Shown one piece after another: positions 51,686 to 60,437 of a stretch of DNA of 64,000 nt (position 1 is the stretch's first letter; every line of letters starts with the position of its first letter). The notes under the pieces are model-generated. The model ran no database searches and was not told the DNA's origin. It saw only the letters and a program-made list of their open reading frames with translations. Made by a program: the position numbers and the translations under genes. Origin of the DNA: Bacteroidia bacterium (GTDB lineage Bacteria > Bacteroidota > Bacteroidia > Bacteroidales > Prolixibacteraceae); NCBI GenBank assembly GCA_026391315.1, contig JAPLDT010000103.1:1-64000 (forward strand). Direction: 5' to 3'.

Positions 51686-52174
51686 TTAATTATAAGCTAC
51701 AGTAACCGCGAAAAGATCAGAAGCATACGCGCCAACGGTTTCATTTCCGACCAGATGTATGGTTGCCCCAACTTTCAATTGATCGGAAGAGCCGGTGATG
51801 GCAACCGCATTGTTGGTGAAGGTGTCTGCTGTAATTATTTCGGTTGGGGCCCCGGATTTCTTCAGGGTAACAGAGTTTGGAATGGTTACAGCATAGGTGG
51901 ATGTTGCCTTTCCTGTAATATTAAAAAGTCCCGGAGCCTCACTCCCTCCTGTTAACAATGTAATTGAGCCGGTTTGGGTGCGTGTACCGCCACTGCTGAC
52001 TACAACAGTACCAGCGCCCCCAATGGTGATTCTGCCAAAATTAAGATCTGCTGCCCTGGATATGGTAATCGGTTGTATCACAGTCACGGAAGCGATCATT
52101 TGCGCGCTATTTGACTGCGCGTAACCGCAAACCGAGAGGCCGGATAAAACAACGATAAAAAGTAATTTTTTCAT
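51686..52174 (-). CDS. DUF4402 protein, cassette 1
   Basis: A 162-residue protein with a signal peptide (MKKLLFIVVLSGLSVCGYAQ), an ASVTVIQPITISRAADLNFG strand pair, STYAVTIPNSVTLKKSG, LKVGATIHL and terminal strand AYASDLFAVTVAYN. It is more diverged than the type A proteins of cassettes 2 and 3 and has no type B partner. It follows its winged-helix gene by 32 bases and ends in a strong terminator. Confidence 0.87.
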   Translation of the reverse strand: MKKLLFIVVLSGLSVCGYAQSNSAQMIASVTVIQPITISRAADLNFGRITIGGAGTVVVSSGGTRTQTGSITLLTGGSEAPGLFNITGKATSTYAVTIPNSVTLKKSGAPTEIITADTFTNNAVAITGSSDQLKVGATIHLVGNETVGAYASDLFAVTVAYN

Positions 52175-52206
52175 TAATCTTTAAAACAATTTTTTACCTG
52201 AATTCC

Positions 52207-52440
52207 CTAGCGGAAAGCAGGGCGTAATCTATTTTGTGCATTTACCTCATTGTCATCTTTTTCAAGTAACAGGGAGGTTGGATAATAACGATTATCAATT
52301 TTACGGATCTTCCCTTCCTGCAACAATTTGCTGGCTACATAACCTAAACGCAACCTGCTTTGCTGGAGACTCTCTTCCATCTCAGTCATCTTTACCCCAT
52401 TTAAATGGGTTCTGATGTACTTTTCGATCATTTCCTCCAT
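52207..52440 (-). CDS. Small winged-helix protein, cassette 1
   Basis: A 77-residue relative of the other two (MEEMIEKYIRTHLNGVKMTE, SRLRLGYVASKLLQEGKI, DNRYYP) with a 20-residue polar tail after the wing (EKDDNEVNAQNRLRP). It is the gene nearest the NtrC-type regulator and has its own sigma-54-like promoter. Binding to DNA is inferred from the winged-helix pattern only. Confidence 0.78.
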   Translation of the reverse strand: MEEMIEKYIRTHLNGVKMTEMEESLQQSRLRLGYVASKLLQEGKIRKIDNRYYPTSLLLEKDDNEVNAQNRLRPAFR

Positions 52441-52507
52441 ATTGGTTTAAATTAAATAAATATTTAACACCACGAAGCGTAACTCCATAGAAACTCACTG
52501 GAAGTGG

Positions 52508-52522
52508 ACAAAATTTGTGCCA
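52508..52522 (-). promoter_or_regulatory. Sigma-54-like promoter, cassette 1
   Basis: TGGCACAAATTTTGT on the minus strand: a perfect TGGCAC -24 element and TTG at -12 (consensus TTGC). The ATG is 68 bases downstream. Confidence 0.68.
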
Positions 52523-52635
52523 AAATGTCTTATCCGTAAGTGTATTTTCTTGGGATTTTGCAAGGGTGTGTGATATAGATAGATATAAATCGAAATAAGA
52601 AATATTGGATTACAGGATTGATCGGTTAATAGTTT

Positions 52636-52677
52636 TTGTGCGGATGATTGTGCGGTCTGATTCGCTCATTTGTGCGG
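52636..52677 (+). promoter_or_regulatory. Upstream activator sites, cassette 1
   Basis: Three copies of TTGTGCGG at 52636, 52648 and 52670, spaced 12 and 22 bases, about 140-180 bp upstream of the predicted start. They directly abut the stop codon of the NtrC-type regulator gene. Confidence 0.6.
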
Positions 52678-54075
52678 TCAATCTGTCTTTGAGACGGTAA
52701 TGGCATATTTTTTCATTTTGCGGATAAGCGCATCTCTCGAAATACCCAGCTGATTGGCTGCTTCAGTCTGGTTAAAATGACACTCCTTCAGGGTGTCTAC
52801 AATAAATTGCTTCTCTTTGATTTGTAAATCGCTGAGAGACTGCGTCTGTATCGGAGGGGGAGAAGGTGGTGGAGCCGGCCTGGAATAGACATTGAAATCT
52901 TCGATTGTGAGTTTGTCTCCTTTGCTAAAGATGATGGCACGTTCAACCATGTTACGCAATTCCCTTACGTTTCCGGGAAAGTTGTAATGGGAAAGTTCAT
53001 CTACAATGGATTTTGAAATGCTAGGAATAGGTTTGTTCATTTTTTGGGCAAATTCAGATACAAAGCTTTCTATTAAAGGCTTGATGTCTTCGGTTCGCTC
53101 GCGAAGCGGAGGAATATGGATCTGAAGGGTGTTAAGCCTGTGCAGCAGGTCGAGCCGAAAACGCTTCTCTTTCACCATCGAATCGAGACTGTAGTTTGTA
53201 GCCGAGATGATCCGGAAATTGGTTTTAATAGGCGCGGTATCACCAACACGGGTAATGACCTTCTCCTCAATCGAACGGAGAATCTTGGCCTGAAGGTTGA
53301 GTGGCATATCCGCGATCTCATCCAGGGAAAGGGTTCCCTCATCGCTGATTTCAAAGAACCCTTTTTTGTCGGCGATGGCGCCTGTAAATGAGCCTTTTTT
53401 GTGGCCGAAAAATTCGCTTTCCAGGAGTGAATCAGTGATGGCGCTGCTATTTACCGCACAAAATAGATTTTTCTTGCGTGAACTTCCATAATGGATAATC
53501 CTGGCAATATTTTCCTTACCGGTGCCGCTCTCGCCGGTAATCAGCACGTTGGTGTCGGGATATTGTGCGGCCATCATGGCTTGTTCGAGAATTCTTTGAA
53601 TGGAAGATGATACCCCGATGAACTGCCTGTTGATCTGCTCCTCCATTGATTTTGATATCAACGAGTTTTTCTCTTCGGCCGTTTTTAATTTGTGCTGAAG
53701 TATCAGGAACTTTTGGGACCGTTCGATGGCAATCTGGATATCAATGTGGCGGAATGGTTTGCGCAGATAGTCGAAAGCCCCCAGGCGCATGGCCTTGATG
53801 ACTGTCTCCATATCGCCATGACCTGAGACGATGATCACTTCGAGCATTGGTCTTTCTGATTTCACCTTTTTCAAAATATCCAGGCCATCTGCACCAGGCA
53901 GGCGGATGTCGAGTATCAAAAGATCAACCGGATTTTTGTCAAGCATCGCCATACCGTCAGCGACCGTATTGGCCTCATAAACAACATGTCCTGAGAGTTC
54001 CAGAAATTCGGCCAGCTCTTCCGTGAAATGTTTCTCGTCATCGAGAATAAGTACCCTGATTTTATCCTTGTCCAT
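52678..54075 (-). CDS. NtrC-family sigma-54-dependent response regulator
   Basis: A 465-residue enhancer-binding protein. Receiver: VLILDDEKHF, phosphoacceptor Asp56 in LILDIRLPGADG, Lys in YLRKPFRH. AAA+ domain: Walker A GESGTGKEN, the sigma-54 contact loop GSFTGA (a GAFTGA variant), Walker B TLSLDEIADM, arginine region LLHRLNTLQIHIPPLRER. A short Pro-rich linker leads to a Fis-type HTH (FNQTEAANQLGISRDALIRK). The ATG at 54075 is preferred to a TTG at 54084. It would activate sigma-54 promoters from distant sites; four such promoters with shared upstream sites are in this window. The receiver-PAS kinase upstream is its likely partner. Confidence 0.95.
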   Translation of the reverse strand: MDKDKIRVLILDDEKHFTEELAEFLELSGHVVYEANTVADGMAMLDKNPVDLLILDIRLPGADGLDILKKVKSERPMLEVIIVSGHGDMETVIKAMRLGAFDYLRKPFRHIDIQIAIERSQKFLILQHKLKTAEEKNSLISKSMEEQINRQFIGVSSSIQRILEQAMMAAQYPDTNVLITGESGTGKENIARIIHYGSSRKKNLFCAVNSSAITDSLLESEFFGHKKGSFTGAIADKKGFFEISDEGTLSLDEIADMPLNLQAKILRSIEEKVITRVGDTAPIKTNFRIISATNYSLDSMVKEKRFRLDLLHRLNTLQIHIPPLRERTEDIKPLIESFVSEFAQKMNKPIPSISKSIVDELSHYNFPGNVRELRNMVERAIIFSKGDKLTIEDFNVYSRPAPPPSPPPIQTQSLSDLQIKEKQFIVDTLKECHFNQTEAANQLGISRDALIRKMKKYAITVSKTD

Positions 54076-54265
54076 ATGCTTCAAATGTTCGAAATGTTTG
54101 AAAAGTATTTTTAGTTTGAAATATCTCCGGTACCTGAATGAAGATAAAAGGTGAAATAATCTTATCTAATTCAGTTATTTATCAGACAATATATAAAACA
54201 ATGATTATATAAATCTTATTTTCAATAGATTATCTAAGTAGAACTTTGAATTTGATTGAAGCCTA

Positions 54266-54312
54266 ATCTTATTATCTTATTGCAAGATGATCATAAAATA
54301 AGATAATAAGAT
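54266..54312. promoter_or_regulatory. 16-bp AT-rich inverted repeat upstream of the NtrC-type gene
   Basis: ATCTTATTATCTTATT (54266) and AATAAGATAATAAGAT (54297) are exact complements with a 15-base loop. Further ATCTTAT words occur nearby at about 54160 and 54210. The 392-base gap also holds short TTTGAAATG-type repeats and no gene. It could be an operator or the 3' stem of the kinase transcript. Confidence 0.45.
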
Positions 54313-54467
54313 AGAGATCTCCTTACATCCTCCTTCCTACTAAGATTAATTATAAAAAATAAGGTTTATATTATCCTCATTGGGAGTCTCCCAGTCCCTT
54401 AGTCCCTTAGTCTCTCCGTCACCTAGTCCCCCATTCCATTTTCACATTTTCACATTTTCCAATTGTT

Positions 54468-56387
54468 TCATCTCTTCGCTTCCGGTAATTTGATCGTTAC
54501 CTTTGTCCCCTTGAGAGGTTCGCTTTGAAAGGCGATCTCTCCCTTCATCTCCTTGATAATCCCAAAAGTAATAGAAAGACCCAAACCTGTTCCTTTTCCG
54601 GCCTCTTTTGTTGTGTAGAAAGGTAACATAATTTTTTCAAGCTCTTCGGGTTTTATCCCAATTCCATTGTCCTTTACCTCGACGATAATTAGCTTGCTAA
54701 GTTGATAAGTCCGGATAGCCACCTTTTTTTCCAAAGGTGTTTCAAGTAATGCTTCCAGCTCTTCGATGGCGTCCTTCGAATTGATAAGCAAATTGAGAAT
54801 AACCTGCTCAAACTGGTAAGTATTTCCGAAGGCTGGAGGTAGCGAATTGCTGAGGTCGATATCAAGTTCAATCATTTTGTGCCTGAATTGTTCTGATATC
54901 ATTGATGCCGCATTTTTAATACTCTCGTTTACCTCAAAAGACGAGTAGATGGCATCATCCTGGCTACGGGAAAAAACACGAACATGGTCGATGATATTTT
55001 TGATACGAAAGATGTTGTCGTAGATCTTTTCGGTCTTCTTTTCAAGATAACTCTTTGGCAGTGAGTCCTCTTTGGAGGCAGCCAAAAGCATGTTGTCAAA
55101 GAGGATTGACAAAGTGTTCAGAGGTTGATTGATCTCATGGGCAATGCCGGTAGCCATCTCTCCAAGGGTAGTCATTCGGTCGTTGTGAATCATCTGACGT
55201 TCCAGTTTTTTGCGGTGGGTGATGTCATGAATCACAATCATGAAAGCGATGGATTCACCGTCTTTGCCCTGAATGAGCGTGGTACTGATTTCGGAGATAA
55301 ACGGAATCTTATTTTTATTGAGAAGTTTAATCTCAATGCTTTGAACCAAACCTTCTTCCAGTGTTTTGCCATAGATTTCCCTGAATTTGTTTTTTAAACC
55401 AGGTGGCATAAACCGTAAAATATGTTTGCCTATCAATTCATTCAGTGAATCAGCGCCATACAGTTCTATCCCGATTTCAGAAACATCCGTAATTATCCCT
55501 TTTAAATCAATAATAATGATCCCTTCGGGCGAGGCATTCAGAAGGGTCCGGTACTTCTCCTCTGATTTCATCAAAGCATCTGCGGCAGCTTTGTGGTGGG
55601 TAATATCCTTACTAAAACAGAGGTATTGTTCATTGCTCAGTTTTACCCCATCCACGGTGCACCATCTGATTTTGCCGTTTTTGTGCCGGAAAGAAAGTTC
55701 TGTGTTTGCGGTGCCGATTTTCAGAAATTTCTGTAAAAATGTATTCCATTTCTCTTTGCTGGCCTCGGTAATAAGGTCATGAAGGGTCATTTCCAGCAAT
55801 TCTTCCTTAAGATATCCGGTAATACTGCTAACTGCCTGATTCATTTCGAGGTATCTCCCCTGTTTATTTAGAATAAATACACCATCCGGGGCATGTTCAA
55901 TAAAGCTTCTGAATTTCACCTGACTATCGGCCAGTTCGGCATTGGATTTTGAGAGGTTGTCCTCAAATTTTTTCAGCAGACTGAGGTCCTCGGGAAGATT
56001 CATCCGCTGGTTGTACAATTCAAGAAAAACGTTGATTTTACTTAGCAGGATTCCCCTGTTGACCGGTTTGAAAATATAATCCACAGCACCTGACTCATAT
56101 CCTTTCAATATTTCTACCTGATCCTGGTACACCGCAGTAAGAAATATAATGGGAACGATTGCCCCAATCCTGTTTTCGTTGATTTTTAAGGCAAGCGTGT
56201 AGCCATTCATTTCAGGCATCTGGACATCGATAATGGCCAGGGCAAGTTCCTTGTTTTTGATCAATTCCAGCGCCTTAAACCCTGAATTGGCCGAGATGAT
56301 TGAGGCTTTTGCCGATTTGAGGACGATCTCCATGTATGTCAGCATCTCTTTGGAGTCGTCAACAATCAGAATATAAGGTAGTTCCAT
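54468..56387 (-). CDS. Receiver-PAS-PAS histidine kinase (NtrB/ZraS-like)
   Basis: A 639-residue soluble kinase. Receiver (YILIVDDSKEM, phosphoacceptor Asp54 in AIIDVQMPEMNG), two PAS domains (about 165-285 and 290-405; APDGVFILNKQGRYLEMN and SPEGIIIIDLKGIITDVS), HisKA with His near 417 in GIAHEINQPLNTLS, and HATPase (NLLINSKDAIEELE, DNGIGI, GKGTGLGLS). The ATG at 56387 starts the receiver. A much longer open frame upstream only reads through REP repeats and is rejected. The kinase subtype matches those that phosphorylate NtrC-family regulators, and such a gene is next downstream. Confidence 0.93.
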   Translation of the reverse strand: MELPYILIVDDSKEMLTYMEIVLKSAKASIISANSGFKALELIKNKELALAIIDVQMPEMNGYTLALKINENRIGAIVPIIFLTAVYQDQVEILKGYESGAVDYIFKPVNRGILLSKINVFLELYNQRMNLPEDLSLLKKFEDNLSKSNAELADSQVKFRSFIEHAPDGVFILNKQGRYLEMNQAVSSITGYLKEELLEMTLHDLITEASKEKWNTFLQKFLKIGTANTELSFRHKNGKIRWCTVDGVKLSNEQYLCFSKDITHHKAAADALMKSEEKYRTLLNASPEGIIIIDLKGIITDVSEIGIELYGADSLNELIGKHILRFMPPGLKNKFREIYGKTLEEGLVQSIEIKLLNKNKIPFISEISTTLIQGKDGESIAFMIVIHDITHRKKLERQMIHNDRMTTLGEMATGIAHEINQPLNTLSILFDNMLLAASKEDSLPKSYLEKKTEKIYDNIFRIKNIIDHVRVFSRSQDDAIYSSFEVNESIKNAASMISEQFRHKMIELDIDLSNSLPPAFGNTYQFEQVILNLLINSKDAIEELEALLETPLEKKVAIRTYQLSKLIIVEVKDNGIGIKPEELEKIMLPFYTTKEAGKGTGLGLSITFGIIKEMKGEIAFQSEPLKGTKVTIKLPEAKR

Positions 56388-56394
56388 GCGGCTT

Positions 56395-56620
56395 ATGTTG
56401 TTTGAAATGTTTAAAATGTTTAAAATGTTTAAAATGTTCAAAAAAGCACTCGGTCCCTGAGCGTAGCCGAAGGGAAATGTTTGAAAAAGTGCCGGTTCCC
56501 GAGCGTAGCCGAGGGGTAAAGTCTGAAATGTCACCGGTCCCTGCGCCTGCCGAAGGGAAATGTTTGAAATGTTACAACCCCATAAACCCTTCAAACAATT
56601 TTTAAACTTTTCAAACCATT
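56395..56620. repeat. Composite REP element with three cores
   Basis: Left arm of AAATGTTTAAAATGTTT repeats, then cores CCCTGAGCGTAGCCGAAGGG, CCCGAGCGTAGCCGAGGGG and CCCTGCGCCTGCCGAAGGG, each followed by TTTGAAATGT-type spacers, then the inverse arm (CTTCAAACA, TTTTCAAACC). It separates two kinase genes. Confidence 0.8.
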
Positions 56621-57755
56621 AGTAGACTAATTTCAGTGTTAAAAAGAAAGTACTTCCTTTGTTCTCGACACTTTCAATCCATATTTTTCCCTCTTGTAGT
56701 TCGATAATTTCTTTACATATCAGAAGTCCAAGTCCCGAACCGGATTCACCGGCTGTCCCTTTTCGGCTCACCTGTTTGTTCAGCTTAAAAAGTTTGAATT
56801 TTATATCATCGTTCATTCCAATACCGGTATCAATTATGGACACAAGAATTTCATTCTCGAAGACAGGTTGGGCTTTTATGACAACAGATCCTTGAGCATT
56901 GGTGTATTTTAGAGCGTTGGATATTAGGTTTCTGAAAATTGTTTCGGTCATCCTGATATCACAGCTTATAGTATAGGATTGTTCAAAATTGAGTTCAAGT
57001 GCAATATTTTTGCGGCGGGCGGATTCATGGAATGGTTCCATACATCTCAAGATAAGACTTCGTAGTGAGGTTGGCTCCGGGTGGCATACTGTATTCCCTC
57101 TGCGCAAATTAGACCATTCCAATAAATTTTCCAAAAGTTGGTACAGGTTGGAAGCCGATAGGAACAAAGATTTTGATATTTCCTCTATTTCAGACATGGT
57201 CATGTTGTTGATATCTTCCGACATCACCTCTGTCAATCCCAGGAAAGAGCTTAAAGGGCTTCGCAGATCGTGCGCAAGAATGGCAAAGAACTTATCCTTT
57301 TCAGCAATGCTTTGCAGAAGTTGTTCGTTATACAATTTGAAGCGCTGCTCACTTTCCATCAAGGCATCCTCGAAAATTTTTGTCTTGGTAATGTTATTGA
57401 CAGTTGCAATGAAATGAAGCGGAAGGCCGCTTGCATCCCTGTGCAGGAAGGAATGGATATCTGCCCATATGATGGAACCGTTTTTGTGGAGATATCTTTT
57501 CTCCCAACGAACCGATTTTTCCCTACCATCGAGAATACTGTCTAATACGGCACGGTTGTAAGCAATGTCATCGGGATGCGTGTATTCGTCCCATTGTTTA
57601 TCAACTAGTTCCTCCTTTGAGTATCCAAGCATCTCACAGAATGCAGCATTGGGAAGAAGTCTGTCATCCAATGAAGTGATGGACATCCCTAAAGTCGAAT
57701 GTTCGAAGAGGTTCCTGAAAATTTCATCTCCGTTATTATTGTCTGGAATGTCCAT
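56619..57755 (-). CDS. PAS-domain histidine kinase
   Basis: A 378-residue soluble kinase with one PAS domain (about 10-130: FEHSTLGMSITSLDDRLL, WEKRYLHKNGSIIW), HisKA with phosphoacceptor His near 160 in FAILAHDLRSPLSSFLG, and HATPase (NLISNALKYTNAQG, DTGIGM, GSGLGLLICKEI). The ATG at 57755 is chosen. A TTG at 57782 directly after the stop of the upstream gene is a possible coupled start. No response regulator is encoded with it. Confidence 0.92.
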   Translation of the reverse strand: MDIPDNNNGDEIFRNLFEHSTLGMSITSLDDRLLPNAAFCEMLGYSKEELVDKQWDEYTHPDDIAYNRAVLDSILDGREKSVRWEKRYLHKNGSIIWADIHSFLHRDASGLPLHFIATVNNITKTKIFEDALMESEQRFKLYNEQLLQSIAEKDKFFAILAHDLRSPLSSFLGLTEVMSEDINNMTMSEIEEISKSLFLSASNLYQLLENLLEWSNLRRGNTVCHPEPTSLRSLILRCMEPFHESARRKNIALELNFEQSYTISCDIRMTETIFRNLISNALKYTNAQGSVVIKAQPVFENEILVSIIDTGIGMNDDIKFKLFKLNKQVSRKGTAGESGSGLGLLICKEIIELQEGKIWIESVENKGSTFFLTLKLVY

Positions 57756-57782
57756 TGTACATGGTAGTATTTTGTTTTCCAA

Positions 57783-60437
57783 TTATTTTTTTGGAAGTGA
57801 AATATGAAAAATAGACCCCATTCCTTTACTTGAACTCAATTTTATCTTTCCGCCGAGCAGGGTGACGATTCCCTTCACGATAGAGAGTCCTAAACCACTT
57901 CCCTCATAAAGTCTTGTTGATGAAAAATCTTCCTGCATAAAGGAGTCGAAGATCGATTCTTGAACATTCTCTGCGATTCCAATTCCGGTATCCTTCACAT
58001 AGATGGTCAAATATCCAACTTCCATTCTCAATCCAATGACAATAGATCCCCGTTCAGTGAATTTCAATGCGTTGCCGACAAGATGATTTAAAATTTTATG
58101 AATCAATTCAGGATCTGAATAGATGGTTGTTTGTATGAGGTGAGCCGGAATTTCTGCAATAATTGAGAGATTTTTAGCTTTGCAAGGTACCTCAAATTCA
58201 AAAATTATCTCTTCGATTTTTTTCGACAGAATGAAATGCTTTGGATTAATCTCCTGATTTCCAGTTACAATAAGTGAAATGTCAAGATAGTCATCGATGG
58301 TACTGATCAACCTCTCGCTACTCTCCTGAACAACCGTAAGGAACCTGTTTTTTTCTTCGAGCGACAACTGTTCATTGGCTATGATCTCGCCAAAACCGAT
58401 GATTCCATTTAAGGGAGTTCTTATTTCATGGGATATGTTGTTCATGAAGGCAGTTTTCAGCCTGTTGCTGGCCTCGGCCTTAATTCTTGCTTCAACCAGG
58501 GATTGCTCGATGGTGATCTTTTCCTGCAAATTGGCAAGCATACCGGTGAAAATCTTGAGTGAAGAGATGTCTGAATCACTCCATTTTCTGTTTGCACTTA
58601 TAGTGTCAAATCCAACAAATCCCAAACAGTTTTTTTGGGAAATCATTGGAATAGTGATAATTGATTTGACATCGGAGGAGTTGATAAAGAGATGAACCTT
58701 ATTTTCAGATCCAAGCCTGGTGATGTTTTTTATAGCTGCAGGCTCACCGTTCGTATGCTTTTCTACCCAATCTGATACAAGTGAAGTTGAAATATCCGAG
58801 CGATTCTGGATGAGTGGTTCGACATTCTGGCTGCACCACTCATGGGAGTTTGACATGGTTTCTTCGTCAAAATTGTATCTGAAAATGTAGGCACGGTCAA
58901 CACCGGTATATTCTCCAATTTGACGAAGCGAGTCGTTTATAACTCCATCGGTTTCCGATTCAGCGATATATATAAAACGTGAGGCAAGTTTCATCAGAAT
59001 CTTTTGAAAACCTGACTGATACAAAAGATCATGTTTCATTTCCAACGATTCAGACACATCACGGATAATTGCCAGAACGTGTGATTTGTCCAACCTCGAA
59101 AGTCTTACTTCGTAGTGTTTGATATTTTCCAGAAAATTCATTTCAAATTGGTGTGTGATCAATTCGCTGGTATTAAGGCAGTTATCCAATAATTTACATA
59201 ATTCAACGGCCTCATCAGGGTTAAAAAGATGTTGAATGGAAGCGCCAACAACCTCCTCTCTCGTTAAGAAAAGGCGGTCATTATTGGATGAAAAAAAATC
59301 AGTGAAAATGCCCTTGCTATTGATAACGAGCATGATATCCGGCATTGACTGAATGATGGCATTTAGTTTGGAGGCTGCGAAATTTCTTTCACGTTCGGTA
59401 TTGATAAGATCGGATACATTTTTGATGACAACCAGTTTCCCATGTTCAACCTTGTTGGAATTTTCAAGTTCAATAATCTGAATATCATAAAAATAAGATA
59501 TCCCTCCTTCGAAATGATGTAATTCCAGTTTGCCTGATTGGTTGTTCTGGATGAATTGCATCAACTCCGGCCAACGACCGAGGAGTTCGGGAATCTCTTT
59601 CCCTAGTTCAGAATTCGTCAGGCTGAATTGCTGTGAGGCAGCTAAATTGAAATCAATCAGTCGATTGTGTCGGTCAAAAACGAGTACCCGGTCCTGAATT
59701 TTTTCAAACAATCTTGTTCGGGCAATCGGAACCAGCTCAAAAAGCTTAAGGTGTACAAGTGCGTAATAAACAACAATCCCTGTCAGGGTAAAGGTGAACG
59801 AGACTGGATCTATGCCAAAGGGAATGAGGTGCATCTGGTAGGCAATATACCCCACGAATGGGAAAATAGTGGCCAGTAACAAAAAAATAACTTGCCGCCT
59901 GTAAACTGGAGCTGCATTTTTCAACATTTTGCCAAGTATAAACAAGGCGAGCAACATGGTAAAAACAGTGTAAACCTGATGGATATAGTACCAGATTGCC
60001 GGGCTGAAGGAGAATGCAGGGAATGGTCCATCAAAGTTTATCGCCTCTCTTTTGTAGAAGAGGTGATGGTATTTGTTGGTAAAAACGAATACCATGGTAA
60101 TAATCGGGATAGCAAACAGAATACTCATATTTCTTAAGGTCAGCCATTTGTTCCTTCCCGAAAAGCAGAGGGCAAACATGAGGTAGAAAGTAGACAGGAA
60201 TGGAATGCCAAAATATTCAAAGTGGTAAAACAAACTGATCTCCTGAAGGGTTCTGAAAGAGATCTCAAAGGAGTAAAAGAAGGAGTAAATTGCATTGGAT
60301 ACAAAAAGCAGAACGACGAATTTTGTTTGCAATGAATAGTATTTGTACCATAACATAAATGCTAAGATCGTCATTATCAAGAATGATGATAGTGAGATAA
60401 GGGCAAAAGGGTTTAAGTAATAGGACGACTCAGGCAT
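57783..60437 (-). CDS. 7TM-PAS-PAS-GAF histidine kinase
   Basis: An 884-residue membrane kinase. The first ~230 residues are seven hydrophobic helices of the HisKA_7TM type (FALISLSSFLIMTILAFMLW, FYLMFALCFSG, FPFVGYIAY). PAS-like domains follow (VLVFDRHNRLIDFN; MPDIMLVINSKGIFTDFF), then a GAF domain (DGVINDSLRQIGEYTGVDRA), HisKA with His near 668 in NNISHEIRTPLNG, and HATPase (HLVGNALKFTERG, DTGIGI, GSGLGLSIVKGI). It is followed at once by another kinase gene, so the two are likely one operon. It diverges from pta. The signal is unknown. Confidence 0.93.
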   Translation of the reverse strand: MPESSYYLNPFALISLSSFLIMTILAFMLWYKYYSLQTKFVVLLFVSNAIYSFFYSFEISFRTLQEISLFYHFEYFGIPFLSTFYLMFALCFSGRNKWLTLRNMSILFAIPIITMVFVFTNKYHHLFYKREAINFDGPFPAFSFSPAIWYYIHQVYTVFTMLLALFILGKMLKNAAPVYRRQVIFLLLATIFPFVGYIAYQMHLIPFGIDPVSFTFTLTGIVVYYALVHLKLFELVPIARTRLFEKIQDRVLVFDRHNRLIDFNLAASQQFSLTNSELGKEIPELLGRWPELMQFIQNNQSGKLELHHFEGGISYFYDIQIIELENSNKVEHGKLVVIKNVSDLINTERERNFAASKLNAIIQSMPDIMLVINSKGIFTDFFSSNNDRLFLTREEVVGASIQHLFNPDEAVELCKLLDNCLNTSELITHQFEMNFLENIKHYEVRLSRLDKSHVLAIIRDVSESLEMKHDLLYQSGFQKILMKLASRFIYIAESETDGVINDSLRQIGEYTGVDRAYIFRYNFDEETMSNSHEWCSQNVEPLIQNRSDISTSLVSDWVEKHTNGEPAAIKNITRLGSENKVHLFINSSDVKSIITIPMISQKNCLGFVGFDTISANRKWSDSDISSLKIFTGMLANLQEKITIEQSLVEARIKAEASNRLKTAFMNNISHEIRTPLNGIIGFGEIIANEQLSLEEKNRFLTVVQESSERLISTIDDYLDISLIVTGNQEINPKHFILSKKIEEIIFEFEVPCKAKNLSIIAEIPAHLIQTTIYSDPELIHKILNHLVGNALKFTERGSIVIGLRMEVGYLTIYVKDTGIGIAENVQESIFDSFMQEDFSSTRLYEGSGLGLSIVKGIVTLLGGKIKLSSSKGMGSIFHISLPKK

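Noticed and set aside
56388-56594. 69-residue N-terminal extension of the receiver-PAS kinase
   Set aside because: The extension translates the composite REP element; the receiver starts at the ATG at 56387.
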